This document shows positions 11,301 to 20,434 of a stretch of DNA of 64,000 nucleotides, in pieces (the first letter of the stretch is position 1; every line of letters begins with the position of its first letter). The translations under genes and the position numbers were made by a program. The notes beneath the pieces are model-generated. The model searched no databases. It was given only the letters and a program-made list of their open reading frames with translations, and was not told where the DNA came from. This DNA is from Oscheius sp. JU75 (lineage: Eukaryota > Nematoda > Chromadorea > Rhabditida > Rhabditidae), in NCBI GenBank assembly GCA_037178855.1, contig JASJZC010000005.1, positions 4,402,001-4,466,000 of the forward strand, written 5' to 3'.

Positions 11301-12926
11301 GCTTTTGTTTTCAACGACTACTTCAAGAGTCGAAAACAACTCTCGGTCCATCAGTTTCGGGTCTGCAACCAGCAGTTCGTCACCCACTATTTCAAAAGTT
11401 CCGTCGGGATCAACTAAACTGAGTTGTGTGTTCTGAAATGACAGTTTTAAGGACGGGAAGACAAATCCCACCTCGCTGTAGTTTTGAATCGGGATAGTTA
11501 CCACTTTTGTTCCTTTCTTCGAGTTTTCCGGTATTTTAGCCGTGATGTGGCACTTGCTGAACAGAGGAGCATTCTTGAGTCTTTTCACCACCTTGATCGT
11601 TGTGAATGTAACATGCTGTGGACTTCCGTCATCCTGAACCCAAATCTTCCAGGGAATCTTGAACAACTAACTGTAGCTTTCAGTTTCAACTCCATGGGGT
11701 AACTGATAGGTCCAATGAGTCTCAGAGTGAACTGTTGAGGATACTGGGCCTTAGTCCAAGACTGACCATCTTCGAATCCGGCGGGAGGTCCGCCAGGATA
11801 CGAGGCCAGCTCGAGCGAAGTGTTGTTCTCTAGTTCTACTTTCACTCCGTAGCTGGGAGAAGGATCCCAGTCGATGACTGTGATCGGAGTCTCGACTTCC
11901 CGGCCCAAAGAGAAATTCTAAAAAGACTCCATTGAGTGTCTGATGCACGAACGTAACCTCATCCACTTCAACCACATACGGCTCATTTAGAAATGATGGA
12001 GCCACGGAATTGGCCGTCTTGAGTCGAATGGTCATGAGTGGAAAGGGTCGTTCATTACAAACGACTGTCACATAAAGGAGGGTTTCGGTAACAGACGACG
12101 GATAGGAAGGCAGAGACAACGGAGCCAATGATATGAGACGGAAACGACCGGTCTGCTCGGAGATCAGACTGAATCGATCCGTGTAGTTTACCTGAATCCC
12201 TGTTTAAACGGTAATAGATTCCATTACCAATGGCAAATTGTTGGATCGAATAGAGGCCAAGCGTAGCTGAGCATCCGGTGGATCAACCAAGCTATCGGCA
12301 ACTGTAGTCCTTACGGCAGTGTTCGATGTGACTTCATAGAAGAAGGACCTCAATTCACTTTCCGGGAAGAAGCATTCTGTAACTCGAAAATACTTTTTGG
12401 GAAACGGATTGTCGACAGTCTCACTTTCCTGTTCCCGCTCAAATTAGTGACCGGATCGCCGCGGCTAGAGAAAGTCGAAAAAGCCAGAGAGATAAGACAA
12501 AGGTTCGCAAACCTAAATGCCGTGACCAGCTAGAAAAAGTCTGGAAGTTAATCGCTCCGTTCAAGTTTTTATAACTATTTGTTATCGGAGACCGCTAGTT
12601 CTTGGGCAAGATGTAGAGGGTGATTTTACTGTACAATAATATTGTAAGAGTTCATTGAAATGCGAAAAATTTATTATTTAAACCGTATTTAAATACTTTT
12701 CTCTCTCTACGAGTACCATTTCTCGCTTATAGTTCCAAACACCCCACATCAAGAGGGCGCATACTGTTCTCATTAGCTAATCGCCTAATTGAGAAATCGC
12801 CGGTCAAATGTATCAGATGGTCCTCTGTCGCAGTCTCTCCTCTGACAGCTACCAAATTACTGGACGAAACTGACCTGGATTAGCAAGACAGCCATAGAAC
12901 AAAAGGACGAAGAAGAGCAGCCTCAT
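2400..12926 (-). CDS. Giant single-pass cadherin, many EC repeats, no LamG/EGF seen
   Basis: Calcium-dependent adhesion receptor of the cadherin superfamily at the cell surface. The start MRLLFFVLLFYGCLANP is a clean signal peptide, with an acceptor-like TGTCCAG immediately before the ATG. About 25-30 small exons then encode at least 13 extracellular cadherin repeats: canonical linkers include EDENDNRPVF, GDVNDHAPRF, KDENEFAPEF, LNENDVVPVF, LDVNDNYPIF and LDQNDNFPYF, with several degenerate ones (TNPSAPSF, INKNAPII, KRLKNAPLF) that probably do not bind calcium. A Thr/Pro/Glu/Arg-rich linker of roughly 180 residues interrupts the repeats at about 10430-10880, and two shorter T/S/E-rich linkers lie near 4990-5110 and 5470-5640. 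A transmembrane helix (VLLLLVLVLVVVLLCLTCW, about 2780-2850) is followed by a tail of about 120-150 residues ending VVVQKDE. The tail lacks an obvious beta-catenin motif. No EGF or laminin-G modules were seen, arguing against HMR-1 or Fat; a dachsous-like or nematode-specific CDH is more likely. Continuity across the 870 bp intron at 9220-10093 is supported by phase (ATDGVST|ARAVVTVLFEP). Confidence 0.88.
9634..9666 (-). other. Candidate alternative first exon (signal peptide) inside the cadherin gene
   Basis: On the minus strand ATG CTA ATT AAA CTC TTG ACA CTT CTT CTA TTG is followed directly by GTACGT, a good splice donor. The 11 codons read MLIKLLTLLLL, a typical signal-peptide core, and the phase (0) matches the next cadherin exon at 9219, which begins ARAVVTVLFEP. 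Splicing would therefore give a secreted or membrane cadherin lacking the N-terminal repeats. A short upstream ATG reading MDPC-stop precedes it. Alternative promoters that generate long and short isoforms are known for the C. elegans classical cadherin gene hmr-1; use here is inferred only from sequence. Confidence 0.55.
9731..9738 (-). promoter_or_regulatory. GC box upstream of internal cadherin start
   Basis: CCCCGCCC on the + strand (GGGCGGGG on the minus strand) lies about 65 bp upstream of the internal ATG, in a locally GC-rich stretch (9680-9830) that differs from the AT-rich rest of this intron. CCTATTGG (CCAAT-type) motifs occur at 9400-9410 and 9575-9585, but downstream of the ATG on the minus strand. 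Suggestive of an internal promoter, not proof. Confidence 0.35.
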
Positions 12927-13486
12927 CTGGACATAAAGATCTGGAAACTCGGACAGATTGACCTTCCGAGACGGGCGTGATTAATTACCACGAAAAATAA
13001 GATAGGTGGAAAAAATGCGGTGGGTAGAAAAAACAATGAGTCGGGAAGAGAAAGCGCTGATTGACAGGTGATATGGACTGACCCAGAAATGGGATTTCGT
13101 GGATCGCGACGGGGGTTAGAGGGCGGGCTAAGGACGAGCCGAAAACGACGAGTCAAAACAGAAGAAGTCAGAGACCGTGGTCACTTGAGTGAGCAAGAAA
13201 AACAAACAGAACTGGGAGAATCCAAGAAGAGCTGATCTGGGAAGAGGAACAGATGATAGGTCGACTGGTCAGTAAAAAGGAATGTCGCCCGATCGCATTG
13301 CTAACTAGCTCATCCAGAAAGGAAGACCATCTAACGAGAGAAAGCTGCAATGTAGCCGCAGGAGTTGCGCTCAAGTACCCTTCCAGCATGGCAAATTGCG
13401 CGTTATTACCGGACGACAGAAACAGACCGAGATTATTCATGCAACAAGAGAGGTAGCAAAAATACAGTGAATACACGTAAGAGAGT

Positions 13487-14798
13487 TTAATGTTCCATGG
13501 CTTCGTTGGTGTTGGCTTCGGCGTAGATGACCATAAAGGCAGCCACGAAAGCCTCGAGGTGGAAAATAGCCTTCTGGCCTCTTGTGAGTCGATGTTCATA
13601 TCTAGCAGCTTCAGCTATGACTTGAGATCGGGCAGACGGTGAACAAACCGGTAGGAGGCACTTGAGTAGGTGCTAAAACATTATGTGGACAGTGTTAATT
13701 GCACTATAACGTAATAGCAGAAAAACTCACAACAAAGAGAACATTTGGAGGGATACAGCGAGACAGAACCTCGCTCAGTCGTTCGCGAACCTTCATCAAT
13801 GTCTCATTGTTCTGCTGTTTGATCAGCATTTCAGCCGTCTCCTTTATGTATAACTCCCATTCGGGTAAAGGTATCTATAATCCTGTTTTTCTTGAACATT
13901 GTGAAAAGTACCTTCTGATTGCTCTGAATGACACCATTCGGAGCTTGTACTTTTGCAGTTTCTGCCATCAGGATAGCTCGTCTAACATTTCCTTGAGCTT
14001 TCTCGATCAAATCTTTGAGCACAGCTTCCGGCATTTTGACATTTTCCTTCTGGCAAACATCCAAAACTGCGTTTCGGACTTCGTCGTTAGAAGGAGCAGC
14101 TACGCGAATAGCCACACAACGGGATTGGAGAGGCTCAATCACACGTGAGAGAGATTCACAGCAGAGAATGAGTCGACAATTACCGGAATACTTTTCCATT
14201 GTTCGACGAAGAGCATGCTGGGCATCGCGGGTTAGCTTGTCCACTTCCATCAGCACCACCACTGAAACCAGCGATACAGAACCAGAAAACAGAGCAACCT
14301 TTGAAAGAACGCTGGGAGATGTCCAAGTTGGATGACTGGGCCATTTGCTTGACAACTTCTTGAACGACAACTCGATCGTAGACTCCAACATCTCTGAAAA
14401 ACAAAAAATTAGAGAGGAATATATTCTAACCCCGGACTCAATTCGATGTGATAGTTGCTGCTAACAGTCTGAATATCCAGTTTCTTGCCAGATGGAGCCG
14501 TAAAATTCTTTGTTTCAAGGCGCAGTCTTTCGGACGGAGCCCCAAACAGCTCTCTGAAAAATCTTGTTGTCCGGTGAAGCTATTTAAAACCTCAAGACGC
14601 AGTTGATTCGGGTCTTTCTCCCAGCTCCGTTGGGCCCGTAGATAAGCAGATGAGGAAAGTCGTCATTCTTCACCATATCGGCTATACGTAGAGCCTAAAG
14701 CTGGCGTTTGAAAAGCCGGAAAAAGGACGAACCTGATCCTTGTGATAGCTGAGTTCGCTCAGCTGAGTCGGCCTGTATTTGTCTACCCACAAAGCCAT
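13487..14798 (-). CDS. rfc-3: Replication factor C subunit 3 (clamp loader small subunit)
   Basis: AAA+ subunit of the RFC clamp loader, which opens PCNA and places it on primer-template junctions; also part of alternative loaders. The protein starts MALWVDKYRPTQLSELSYH, the universal RFC N-terminus. The Walker A region reads LIYGPNGAGRKTRINCV, the atypical RFC3-type P-loop; the Walker B-like strand is VVVLMEVDKLTRDAQHALRR (RFC3 proteins have EVD rather than DE.D); sensor 1 is LILCCESLSRVIEPLQSRC with the SRC motif in altered form. The C-terminal collar ends HRLTRGQKAIFHLEAFVAAF...EAMEH. Its length matches the family. A TTTAG acceptor abuts the ATG (AATTTAG|ATG), as for an SL-trans-spliced downstream operon gene; the kle-2 stop is only 178 bp upstream on the same strand. 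Function and subunit identity are firm. Confidence 0.93.
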
Positions 14799-14976
14799 CT
14801 AAATTGATTCAAATGGCGATATTGTACCAAAAAAAAAGAAAAGAGGTATGACAATGTTAAAAACATTTAGCGGAGATTGAGAGAAAAAGTGTAAGTTTTA
14901 TTGCTTTCCTAAGCATGGTACAAAGCATACTAAGTAAAGGAAACAAGAAAATAGTTTGATATAGAGAGATCATGGT

Positions 14977-17491
14977 CTAGAGATCACCGTTGCCTTCGAA
15001 GATCTCGTGATGGCGCTCCCTCGTCAGCAGCTTCATTCTCATCATTTTTAATGGATCTGGACCCATTTGCTGTTCATTAATTATCTGAAAGGGAGAAAGT
15101 TCGTGAGCTAGAGCTAAAACAAACCTCGAGATTCATCGTATTGGCCATCATGAGAGTAGAAAGGAAATAGCGACTGATTTCATAGTTGACTTTGCCTTTT
15201 AGCAGCTAAAACGAGATAAATCTGAGGAGGGAATATAAGTACCTCAGGAAGAGTTCGGACGTCGTCCAGTTTGTTGAAAAATGCGAGTAGTTCCGTTCCG
15301 TAAGCATGAATGCTAAACTCCTTCCTGGTTTCTTCCTCTTCAAGCAATGGCTGCATCTTTTCGTCCCATTCTTGAACCCTGGCAGCAAGTTTGGACATGG
15401 CCTCGGCCGTTTGTTCCCAGTATTTTTTGCGGTAAAACGTGATGATTTCCTCCAAGGTCATATCTTCGTGAATCTCGTCGTGGACTATTCTGTTCACATG
15501 CGCACCAGCCTCAGAATTCTGGCTTGCCGGATCTTAATGCAATGTTGACATAAAAAGTTATCGAGCCTACCATAAATAATGGCGGGGAATGCGATATTTT
15601 CGGCAAGATCTGCGTCATCTACTGTAGCCATTAGAGGACGAGAGATAGTTTCGGCTGGCACGTAATTAGGAGCATTATCACAAAAATGAGTCGGTTCATC
15701 ATCAAATCCATCAGCATAATCATCGTCTTCGTCAAATTCTGAAGTTTATTTAGTATTTGCTGAGAAAAGGTATAACCTGGAAGAGCCCTTGCGTTTCTTT
15801 TACCACGGAGAGCCAGCTTCTCATCCAATCTACGCTGAGCCAGCATTTCTCGACGGACCTTGTCTCTTCTCTTCTGTTGGTTGCTGATATATGGAAGAAT
15901 AGCATCAATTTCCCATTTGTACTGAGTTCCGAGGCCGATTTGACGTTTGATTTTCTGCTTCTTGCCCAAGCAGTAGATTTCATCGTTCACGAACTCAATA
16001 GTCTCCATCAGTTTTTCTTTGCGATCCTTCCTCTCATCAGCCTTAAACTCATTTTAGCATCATGAAAAAACTGCAATATTACCTTTTTTCTTCTGGCCAA
16101 AATAGCTTCGAGATTCAGACAGTTGTTGGACTTGTTGTATGGCTTAGATTTCCAAAGAACTTCTTCGAAAGGATCGTCGTGTAACTCGAGAAGAGGGTCG
16201 ATTTCCATATCGTCAACGTCCCATGGATCGGCTTTACGTACGAGAGGTGTAGGAGTCACATCGTTGTCGTCGAACCCGCCACCAGTATCCATGTCGGAGA
16301 AGTTTGCCTCGGCCAGTACCTCAAGAGGTTGCGAAGGCTTTCCATCAGCATTCAAAAAGACAGAGCTTGGACTAAGAATAATACATGGCTTAGACGAAAG
16401 GATAGTGTACCGTGGAATTTGAGCTACATCCATCGATGGACCGGCCGCGCGTCTGACGATTTCGACTGCATTTGAAGGACGACCGGAGTCGAACTCCTGA
16501 GAACAAGGAAGCTGGGGAAGGTTCATCTCTGAAAGAATGAAGCTAAATAAAGAACACAGGTACCGAACCTGAGGCTGGATCATCGACTGGGCTACACCTT
16601 CCGGAATCTTCGCCTGAGGATTCGGGCATCTTTTGCTGCTGCGTCATAAACTGGTCCACGAGTGCCTCATTGAGTAGATCCAAAAGCAAGGCACCCTATA
16701 AATGTCAGACTGATACTGAGAAAAAAGACTAAGCTACCGATCGACTCATATATCCCGTGTTGATTTTGAAATCATCCTTCTTTCCCACGACCTCATTCTT
16801 GTTTTTCGAATTATAAATTGGCACATTGCATTTTTCAAAATCGGCGAGCGGCATGAGAGACATTGGCATGATTGATATGCTCGGAATGGCAGTGTTCGGA
16901 TCTATAAAGACTAGTATTTTGAGCCCATATTGAAACTCTCAGTCTGATTGAAAATGTGCCAAAAAAAAACCCACTTTTCGACACGAGAGAAGACAAATTG
17001 GTAGTTTTGAGGCGCGAGCAGTCTTTCAACACACAAGGATCTATCGTGGCAGCAGTAAATGGATCATCATCGTCGTCTCCTCCAATTCCTTCATCTCCGT
17101 CATCGGAATCTGCAATATCAACACATCGTTTAGTTTAAAAGAAGAACTAGCCGTGGTTTTTTTTCTTTGGCTTAGCATTCTGCAATACTTGAAAAAAGTT
17201 CAGAGCGTGGCTGTGAACAAGATCGACCTTCTTGGCCAATACGGCAGCACTCCCGTGAATAAGCATTCCAGCTTCTGCGAAATTGAATCTGAACAAGCCA
17301 ATGAGCAGAAAAGAAGGGTTATACCTATGAGCATTGTTTCTCTGGAATTCCTCCGCCTCTGCCAAATCTCCTAGCTCCTGTGTGTAGGTCTCCAGCAGCG
17401 ATACGAGATCGATGGCGAAGTTCTTCTCGAGATCTTTGATTGGCTGTAGCAGATAGGCATACTTCGAGCCGGACGAATCGTCGTCTGCCAT
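14977..17491 (-). CDS. kle-2: Condensin II kleisin subunit (NCAPH2/KLE-2)
   Basis: Kleisin subunit bridging the SMC2/SMC4 heads in condensin II, needed for chromosome compaction and segregation. The N-terminal block YLLQPIKDLEKNFAIDLVSL, then FNFAEAGMLIHGSAAVLAKK and ALNFFQVLQNAKPKKK match the conserved CNDH2 N-terminal domain that binds the SMC2 neck. The middle is acidic and poorly conserved (DSDDGDEGIGGDDDD; DVDDMEIDPLLELHDDPFEE). The C-terminal part holds a winged-helix-like segment (EFSIHAYGTELLAFFNKLDD ... KGKVNYEISRYFLSTLMMAN) as expected for the SMC4-binding end, and the protein ends HEIFEGNGDL. About ten exons. GATTTTAG abuts the ATG, a likely spliced-leader site; FMC1 ends 120 bp upstream. 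Orthology rests on the N-terminal domain and overall architecture, and is strong. Confidence 0.9.
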
Positions 17492-17611
17492 CTAAAATCG
17501 ATAAAAAGATATCAGCAAAGAGCTGTAAGAACAATGGATTAGAAACCGAAACGTTTTGAAAAAAGAGTGGTGAAAAGGATCACTTTATAACTATTTTTCT
17601 ATCTAATAGTA

Positions 17612-18006
17612 TCACTTTCTACGAGGAAGTTCCAAGCCAACGAGATGTGCACTTTCTTCTACGGTCTTCTCCCCTCCTTTGTAGCGTGCCTCGAGTTCAG
17701 CCAGTCTTCGTGTGCTAAAAACTAAATTAAGTGATAGAAAACGTGACAAACCTCGATAAATAGGTTCCGTAGAGATGAGCAACGTGCTCGACTTCATTCG
17801 GGGCCTTGGCGAAGATACGCTGAGTGACTTGATGGTCTCGCATTTTTTGAGTCACATATTTGAACTGCGGTGAATTTATTGTGAAATTCTGTAGGGAAAC
17901 GGTTACATAGAAACTTCAAGCTTCAAACCTTGTCAACTTTTCGCAGTTCAGCAACAATTTGCCGGAAAGCCTTCAGTGCAGATGCAGAGGCCTCTACTTG
18001 CGCCAT
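17612..18006 (-). CDS. FMC1: FMC1 homolog, mitochondrial ATP synthase assembly factor
   Basis: Small LYR-type mitochondrial protein; FMC1 works with ATPAF2/Atp12 in assembling the F1 part of complex V. Three exons give about 107 residues (human FMC1 is 113): MAQVEASASALKAFRQIV, then YVTQKMRDHQVTQRIFAKAP, HVAHLYGTYLSSTRRLAELE, and the hallmark C-terminus GGEKTVEESAHLVGLELPRR. This last block is nearly diagnostic for the family. It is the first gene of a same-strand run FMC1 - kle-2 - rfc-3 (gaps 120 and 178 bp) and shares a 234 bp divergent upstream region with prp-18. The start is the only ATG in frame with the conserved helix, so it is fairly certain. Confidence 0.9.
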
Positions 18007-18117
18007 CACTTAATTTGAAGTGGTTCAAGAAAAAAGGTAGTTGTAAGAAAAAGGAAAGTTAAAGAAAACGAACCGAGTTGAAAAGTCCTGGTCTATTCAA
18101 ATTTAGCGCTTTTGCGG

Positions 18118-18128
18118 TTTGGCGCGAA
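18118..18128 (+). promoter_or_regulatory. E2F/DP-like site in divergent promoter
   Basis: TTTGGCGCGAA fits the E2F consensus TTTSSCGC with A/T on both sides. It sits midway between the FMC1 start (18006, -) and the prp-18 start (18241, +). The downstream cluster includes a replication factor (rfc-3) and a condensin subunit, both classic E2F-class targets in animals. A second related core (AGCGC) lies about 12 bp upstream. Function is inferred from motif and context only. Confidence 0.5.
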
Positions 18129-18240
18129 CTTACTTCGAACTTCGCTATTGCACCTTTTCGAATTTCTTTATTCTTCTTTTTCAACTTGTACACCAGCGTT
18201 TTTCAGGGACAAAACAGAAAAAGCCCAGAAAAAAGTCAAA

Positions 18241-19567
18241 ATGGACTTCATGACACAAATGAAAGCCGAAATGGAAAGGAAACGTAAAAAGATAGCCGCA
18301 GTTGAAGTCGAGGTAGCCCGATCTTCACCCCTCAAATTCCAATTTTTTCCAGTCGGATGGGAAGAAGTTCTTCAAAAGAGGTGATTTGGCAGCCAAAGAA
18401 GACGAAGAATACTTTGCAAAATTGAAGAAACGTCGAGAAGAACGCGGCGAAACGGTTAGTACTTTTCGCTACTCATTGCAGCAAACATTCAGGAACAAGA
18501 AAACAGCGAAAGCTCCGAGGCAAAACAGGCAGACGTCAAATCGGAGCATGGCTTCGATGATGCTTCTGTGTTTAAACGTCCTATAGCCGAAATTCGTAAA
18601 CGATTGCGAACAAGAAATCTTCCAATTCTTCTCTTTGGTAACATAATTATAGAAATAGTCACAGCGTATACCTTTCAGGTGAAGACGAGAAGGATGTTCG
18701 TCAAAGGCTTCTACAACATGAAATCGAGCAGCCAGATCTCGGAGAAGGATTGAAAAATGAGATGCAGACTGCAATGCAAGACGTGGACAATGAACTCGTC
18801 AAGGTAAGCGTTTTTGGTTTGATGAAACTCAATATATTGTTAGGAAGTTATCGAAGGGTCGTCATCCGATTCAGCGAAGCACGATGTTGTGCTGCCGGAC
18901 TCTGCTTACGATTGGAGTAAAATTGAGCAACATGCCGCCTTACTTGGACATGGTATTTCCTGTTACGTCTCACAATAATTCTTTTTTTCAGAAAACGATC
19001 ATGGTCGTGATTGTGACATAATCCTCGAATATTTCAAGTATATATTGGCTCGATGGGGCAGAAATCTCAACCAACGTGATGATGAAGTGAAAAAGTCGGC
19101 AGCGGGTAGAAAACTTGCTGTACATTTTATTGTTATCTTCAGGAAAATACGAGGCTTCAATTCACAAGCAAACAGTTATGCATTTGAAACCATTGATGAA
19201 TTCACTTGAGAATCATACTTGCAACCACGATATTCGACATCATCTCACCAAAATCTGCAGGTACTAGCATTTTCTTCTTTACTTCGACTGCTTCAGATTG
19301 GTCATTATTGATCGCAACTACATAACAGCAAACAATGCCTATATGGAGATGGCTATTGGAAATGCGCCCTGGCCTGTAGGAGTGACTCGTTCTGGTATTC
19401 ATCAGCGTCCTGGATCTGCCAAGTCCTATGTCTCAAATATCGCACACGTTCTCAACGATGAGACTCAAAGGAAGTACATTCAAGCGTTCAAACGACTGAT
19501 GACCAAGACTCAAGAATATCACACTGCCGATCCCTCGAAGTGCGTTGAATACGTCAAAACTTCGTAA
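18241..19567 (+). CDS. prp-18: Pre-mRNA splicing factor 18 (PRP18)
   Basis: Second-step splicing factor that binds Slu7 and the U5 snRNP and stabilises exon alignment. Exons give [37 protein letters not shown] (the PRP4-like N-terminal repeat region), then [20 protein letters not shown], matching the conserved PRP18 linker. The C-terminal five-helix PRP18 domain follows: [60 protein letters not shown] (the conserved loop essential in yeast) and [19 protein letters not shown] near the end. An acceptor TTTTTCAG lies 33 bp before the ATG, a probable SL site. The 3' end is remarkable: the next gene on the other strand stops only 18 bp downstream, and the AATAAA at 19573 lies between the two stops. 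Confidence 0.93.
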
Positions 19568-19572
19568 CTTTC

Positions 19573-19578
19573 AATAAA
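19573..19578 (+). terminator. Poly(A) signal of prp-18
   Basis: AATAAA 6 bp after the prp-18 stop. Cleavage 10-30 nt further on would fall inside the coding region of the oppositely oriented membrane-protein gene, whose stop codon is at 19586-19588, so the two mature mRNAs should overlap antisense at their 3' ends. Confidence 0.55.
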
Positions 19579-19585
19579 TCTTCGT

Positions 19586-20374
19586 TTACAGCGGTTTCAT
19601 GAGTTTCTCCAATCCAGTTGAAAGTTCAGGATTTGTCAGATCTACAGCTCCATCTTCTTTCGCCTCAAAATATTTTCTTGTTGCATGAAGTACAGTCAGT
19701 CGCCAGAACAGCAATGCTCCGAAGGTGAGAACGATCAGTTTGACCAGGATTACGATTCCGTAACGGACAAACATATCCTCGTGATGACCTGAATGGGAAA
19801 AGTTTCGTGCCCAGTTGGTAGTCACCTTGACCATAGAGTTCAAGGAAGTAGTCGGTGTTGAAGATTCCGATAAATAGCTTCACGGCAGTAATCATGACCC
19901 ATACAGCAAATTGGATAGCTGCGTAGATGATGAACGGCCACATCCATCGTTGCTTTTCCTTTTTTACAGCGTAAAGAGTGGCCACAATCAGAAGAAGATG
20001 TTGAACTGAAGAATGTCTGGGAGATTGACCCTAGGATACTTACTGATCCAGAGAAGTGAGTAAGGAAACAGAAAGAGAAGGTACATTGGGATGGCGAGCA
20101 GTTCGAGCCACAAGAAGATTTTTGTTGCATTCTATGAGTATACTCTTAGTACTCACAAGACACTCTTTACCATAACATGTATGAGTCCTCGAAGACATCG
20201 ATAGTTGGGATTGTCAGCATCGTGTTCCACATCGAATTTGAACAAATTGGTAAAATATTCCTGAATAGGCACCTTGTCGAACAACATGATGCCGACAACA
20301 AAACGGCGGTGGCGGATAGGGGTGTGTACGGCAAAACAGGTTGCAACGGGGTTGAAGGGCACGTGTCGAAGCAT
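19586..20374 (-). CDS. Small multi-pass membrane protein, LAPTM-like or nematode-specific
   Basis: Not securely identified. Spliced frames give an N-terminal segment CFAVHTPIRHRRFVVGIMLF (reminiscent of the Cys-rich first segment of LAPTM-type proteins), then FLWLELLAIPMYLLFLFPYS, PFIIYAAIQFAVWVMITAVK and a last hydrophobic helix VILVKLIVLTFGALLFWRLT before a short cytosolic tail ending LSTGLEKLMKPL. That is three clear hydrophobic helices plus a weaker first one, with a YGQ...GHHEDMF loop between the last two. It lies 60 bp downstream of the anillin stop on the same strand, and the anillin poly(A) signal lies inside that gap, so it is probably the second gene of an operon. Its 3' end faces prp-18 at 18 bp. 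The first ATG is used because the frame is open from there. Confidence 0.6.
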
Positions 20375-20386
20375 TAATTCGCAATG

Positions 20387-20392
20387 TTTATT
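20387..20392 (-). terminator. Anillin poly(A) signal within a 60 bp intercistronic gap
   Basis: AATAAA on the minus strand, 43 bp past the anillin stop and 13 bp before the ATG of the downstream membrane-protein gene; a TTCCTAG acceptor-like site overlaps it just upstream. This spacing is what is expected where 3'-end formation is coupled to trans-splicing. Confidence 0.45.
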
Positions 20393-20434
20393 GACTAGGA
20401 ATATATGTGTGGGGAGATTACAATAAGCAAGAGG

